Source of the DNA: Actinomycetes bacterium
GTDB lineage: Bacteria > Actinomycetota > Acidimicrobiia > Acidimicrobiales > RAAP-2
Assembly: GCA_021781315.1 (NCBI GenBank)
Contig: JAJXXB010000076.1
Coordinates: forward strand, 1-7,710
DNA length: 7,710 nt
Direction: 5' to 3'
The number at the start of each line of letters is the position of its first letter. Within the stretch, counting starts at the first letter, position 1. The position numbers and the translations under genes are program-made. The notes under the pieces were generated by a model that saw only the letters and a list, made by a program, of their open reading frames with translations, was not told the DNA's origin and did no database searches. Positions 4,971-7,710 of this stretch are shown in pieces.

Positions 4971-6815
4971 TCAGACGACGGCGAGATCGCCGCGCGGCCA
5001 GAGGGACACGTCGTCAGCGCGAATGGCCAGGGTGCAGGTCTCACCGACCGACCACTGCGTCGCGTCGGCGCTGCGCACGAGCAACGTGGTCGACGGACCG
5101 ATGCGAATCAGGTAGTCGCTCGCCACCCCCACGTAGGCGACGTCGAGGATCGTGCCGGAGAGAGTCGTGACCTGGCCCTGCGCCACGTCGGCACCGGGTG
5201 CGACGAGGGTGACGCGTTCGGGGCGAACGCTCCAGGCGACGTCCATCCCCTCGAGCGCGGCGGCGTCGGCGTGAATCGTCACCCCGTCGCACGCGACGTC
5301 CCCGTCGATCACTCGGGCCGGCAAGAGATTCGCGATGCCGAGGAGCCGGGCCACCTGCGGCGACGCCGGGTGCGCGAACACCTCACGACTCGCTCCCGCC
5401 TGCAGCGCCACGCCGTGGCTGAGGACGAGCACGTCCTCGGAGAGGAATCCCGCCTCCTCCGGATCGTGGGTGACGAGCACGGTCGATAGCCCGGTCTCGC
5501 GCTGGAGCTCTCGCACCAATCGGCGCAGGTCCTGGCGTACGGGCACGTCGAGGGCCGAGAAGGGCTCGTCGAGCAAGAGCAGCGCCGGACGCGCGCAGAG
5601 CACCTGGCCCAACGCCACACGCTGGCGCTGGCCCCCCGAGAGCTGGGCCGGCCGGTGCGATTCGAGCCCGTCGAGCCCGAGCCGGTGGAGCCAGTACCGG
5701 GCGTTCTCCGGCGACGCGCCGGGCGCGAAGAGCAGCTGCTGCCAGACGGTGAGGTGGGGAAACAGCGAGAAGCCCTGGGCGACGTAGCCCACGCCACGGC
5801 GCACGACGGGTACCTCACCGAGGGACTCCTCGCCGCACCAGAGCCGCGCCGAAGCTGGTCCGTAGAGCCCCGCGAGACTGCGCAGCAGCGCCGACTTTCC
5901 GGCGCCCGAGGGCCCCAGGACGGCGAGGTGGCGCACCGGCCGGTCGCACGTCAGTTGAAGGTGGAACGCGCCGAGGGAGTGGTCCACGTCGAAGCGCAGG
6001 GGTCGCGCCGCGACGCCCTCGGGCGCGCGCGCGCCAACGTCCGGCAGACTCGGCGCGCGGCGGCGCCAGTGCAGTCGACTCAGCCCGACCACGACCGTCG
6101 CAGCCGCGAGGGCGAGCGCCGTTGGGGCCAGCGTCGTCGAGAGCCCCGCCCCGCTGAACTGGTTGTAGGTGTAGATGGGCAGCGACGTCGGGTTGTAGGC
6201 GAGGACCACCACCGCCCCGTACTCGCCGAAGGCCCGTAACCAGGCGAGCACCATGCCCGCGCGAATCCCCGGCGCGGCGACGGGCACCGCCACGCGCACG
6301 AAGCGCGAGACCTCGCCGTGGCCCAGCGTCTCGGCGACGTCGAGGAGGCTCTGGTCGATCGACTCGAAGGCCGCGCGCGCCGCCACCACGAGGAACGGCG
6401 CCGCCACGAAGGTCATGGCGAGGACGACCCCGGTGCGCGAGTTGGTCAGCTGACGATCGAACAGGCGCCCGAGGACCGTGTAGGGACCGACGAGGTAGAT
6501 GAGGACGATCCCACTCATGAGAGGCGGCAGCGCCAGGGGGATCTGGACGAGCACGCCGACGACCCGCGAGAGGCGGCTGCTCGAACGGGCCAAGACGAAG
6601 GCGAGCGGCAGGCCGACGAGGGTGATGAGTGCGAGCGAGATGGTCGCGCTGCTCAGTGAGACCCACAGCGCCGGATAGAGCCCCGCTTCGTGAAAGCCGC
6701 GCCGGGGCGTCGACGCGAAGCGCACCACGAAGGCGACGAGGGGTGCCGCCAGGTAGAGGACGACCAGACCGGCAAGCCAGCGCAGCGGGCCACCGATCGT
6801 GCGCCGGGGGCTCAC
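4971..6815 (-). CDS. modBC: Fused molybdate/tungstate ABC transporter, permease plus ATPase (ModB-ModC)
   Basis: One 614-residue chain. Residues 1 to about 250 are an integral-membrane permease with about five or six hydrophobic segments and the ABC coupling loop ETLGHGEVSRFVRVAVPVAA (162-181), followed by AFGEYGAVVV (195-204), typical of the ModB/CysT group. A linker (about 250-272) leads to an ATPase with Walker A GPSGAGKS (301-308), Q-loop Q347, signature LSGGQRQRVAL (392-402), Walker B ALLLLDEP (411-418) and H-loop H450. A C-terminal TOBE-type domain (about 500-607) with WSVRPERVTL may regulate transport. In most bacteria these are separate genes. The GTG start overlaps the modA stop (GTGA), so the two are translationally coupled. 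Substrate assigned from ModA and the Mo context; sulfate is less likely. Confidence 0.92.
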   Translation of the reverse strand: MSPRRTIGGPLRWLAGLVVLYLAAPLVAFVVRFASTPRRGFHEAGLYPALWVSLSSATISLALITLVGLPLAFVLARSSSRLSRVVGVLVQIPLALPPLMSGIVLIYLVGPYTVLGRLFDRQLTNSRTGVVLAMTFVAAPFLVVAARAAFESIDQSLLDVAETLGHGEVSRFVRVAVPVAAPGIRAGMVLAWLRAFGEYGAVVVLAYNPTSLPIYTYNQFSGAGLSTTLAPTALALAAATVVVGLSRLHWRRRAPSLPDVGARAPEGVAARPLRFDVDHSLGAFHLQLTCDRPVRHLAVLGPSGAGKSALLRSLAGLYGPASARLWCGEESLGEVPVVRRGVGYVAQGFSLFPHLTVWQQLLFAPGASPENARYWLHRLGLDGLESHRPAQLSGGQRQRVALGQVLCARPALLLLDEPFSALDVPVRQDLRRLVRELQRETGLSTVLVTHDPEEAGFLSEDVLVLSHGVALQAGASREVFAHPASPQVARLLGIANLLPARVIDGDVACDGVTIHADAAALEGMDVAWSVRPERVTLVAPGADVAQGQVTTLSGTILDVAYVGVASDYLIRIGPSTTLLVRSADATQWSVGETCTLAIRADDVSLWPRGDLAVV

Positions 6816-7663
6816 GGCGCAGTCGTAGTGCTCGCGACGGTGGGCGTGATCCCGTGGGAACGCAGGATGGCTCGACCCTGGGCACTGAGCAGAAACGCGA
6901 CGAAGGCGCGAGCGGCCGCGCGGTGCGGCGCCCGGTTCACGACGGCGGCGGTGTAGGTGCCGGCGAGGTGCGTTCCCACGAGGGCCACCGTCTTGAGGTG
7001 GGCCGCGGAGGCCTCGACCGCGTAGAAGAAGCCGGCGTCGAGTTGGCCGGCGTCGAGCTCACCGACCAGAGAGGTCTCGGTAAAGACGTTGGACCGTGAC
7101 GTTGCGAGTGCGGCCAGCGCCGGACGATCGTAGTGGCGGGCGGCCTCGCGCAGGGCGGTCACCGCGAGCACCCCCTTGGGATCGCTCGAGGGGTCGGTGC
7201 GCCCGAGCAGGAAGCCGTGGCGCCCTACGACGTCGTACCAAGGCGTCGTGCGCAGGGCCGCGGCGAAGGTAGACGACGGGTTGTAACCCAGCACGAGTGG
7301 GGAGCGCCCGATGACGCGATACGAGGAGATCCAATTGCCGTTGGCCGCTCCCTCGAGCTCGCGATTCACCTTGGGCGAGGCACTGACAAAGACGTCGGCG
7401 ACCTCGGTGCCGCCCTTGATCTCGGCCGCGAGCGCGGTCGATCCGTTCGCGATCCCCACGACGTTGTAGCCGGTCGCCCGGTGGAAGGCCGGGGCGATCT
7501 GGTTCTGCATGAGATCGAGCAACGAGCCCGCGTAGAGGACGTCGACCGGGCCCGATCCTGCGGCGCGGGCCGGACTCTGAGCCGCGCCCAGGGCGAGCGG
7601 CGTGAGAGCGAACGCCGCGACGAGAACGCGGCGTCCGAGCACCATAGAACGCGCCTTCGACAT
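6812..7663 (-). CDS. modA: Molybdate/tungstate-binding protein (ModA/WtpA-like)
   Basis: 283 residues from ATG at 7663; GAGGAGGGG (7666-7674) supports the start. The N-terminus has GRR (10-12) and a hydrophobic core ending ARA (32-34), a probable cleavable Sec or Tat signal. The mature part shows the extracellular solute-binding pattern of this family: VDVLYAGSL (40-48), GSTALAAEI (74-82), ADVFVSAS (89-96), LVLGYNPSS (123-131), TDPSSDPKGVLAVTAL (156-171) and LDAGFFYAVEA (208-218). S47 and S75 are likely oxyanion contacts. The DPxxDPKG stretch resembles archaeal WtpA-type proteins more than E. coli ModA. It delivers oxyanion to ModBC at the membrane. The whole protein has no cysteine, so there is no lipobox. 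First gene of a two-gene operon; upstream region is cut by the window edge. Confidence 0.9.
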   Translation of the reverse strand: MSKARSMVLGRRVLVAAFALTPLALGAAQSPARAAGSGPVDVLYAGSLLDLMQNQIAPAFHRATGYNVVGIANGSTALAAEIKGGTEVADVFVSASPKVNRELEGAANGNWISSYRVIGRSPLVLGYNPSSTFAAALRTTPWYDVVGRHGFLLGRTDPSSDPKGVLAVTALREAARHYDRPALAALATSRSNVFTETSLVGELDAGQLDAGFFYAVEASAAHLKTVALVGTHLAGTYTAAVVNRAPHRAAARAFVAFLLSAQGRAILRSHGITPTVASTTTAP

Positions 7664-7710
7664 GACCCCTCCTCGACCCCGTCAGACGACGCCATACGTG
7701 CCGGCCCCGT
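7664..7710 (-). promoter_or_regulatory. Partial upstream region of modA
   Basis: Only 47 bases are available. They contain the modA ribosome-binding site (7666-7674) and a weak -10-like TATGGC on the minus strand. No palindromic ModE-type box is visible, but the region is truncated, so an operator further upstream cannot be excluded. Confidence 0.25.

Noticed and set aside
5815..6885. Minus-strand open frame of 356 codons over the permease part
   Set aside because: It overlaps modBC in another frame and is Arg/Pro/Ala-rich with no motif.

Overview
This is a GC-rich, densely coding chromosomal window. It reads as a molybdenum island: molybdenum-cofactor (Moco) synthesis, a molybdoenzyme, molybdate/tungstate uptake and a molybdate-type sensor, with three less obvious genes between them. 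High GC, GTG starts, TAnnnT -10 boxes sitting six bases before start codons, and the protein types (a Tat-type sulfite-oxidase-fold enzyme, an HTH-Mop regulator) suggest an actinobacterium, possibly of the Acidimicrobiia. The lineage is an inference from style, not a database result. No RNA gene, CRISPR array, insertion sequence or long repeat was seen. No stretch without a gene exceeds about 120 bases.

Left part, minus strand: a molybdopterin-dependent oxidoreductase of the sulfite oxidase fold runs off the left edge (1-623), preceded by a MoaC homologue (714-1217). MoaC is divergent from moaA (1336-2454, plus), which is intact with both Fe-S cluster motifs and the GG tail. MoaA and MoaC normally act in sequence to turn GTP into cyclic pyranopterin monophosphate. 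This MoaC appears to lack the lysines and aspartate used by the E. coli enzyme.

Middle part, plus strand: a cytoplasmic Asp-box beta-propeller protein (2522-3637) overlaps by four bases a MoaD/ThiS-like small protein ending in GG (3634-3930). Their tight coupling suggests a joint function that cannot be named from sequence. Convergent to them, with stops touching, is a pyridoxamine-phosphate-oxidase-like split-barrel protein (3931-4488).

Right part: a plus-strand small regulator with an N-terminal MerR/excisionase-type HTH and a C-terminal Mop (TOBE) domain (4569-4970) is convergent, again with touching stops, to a minus-strand pair: modA-like binding protein (6812-7663) and a fused permease-ATPase modBC (4971-6815). 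The transporter genes overlap by four bases. The likely logic is that ModA-ModBC imports molybdate or tungstate, the HTH-Mop protein senses it, and MoaA, possibly MoaC and a MoaD-type carrier make the cofactor used by enzymes such as the oxidoreductase at the left edge.

The points most worth following are the degenerate MoaC active site, the propeller plus MoaD-like pair, and the matching CTCGTTAG leaderless-promoter elements in front of moaA and the HTH-Mop gene.
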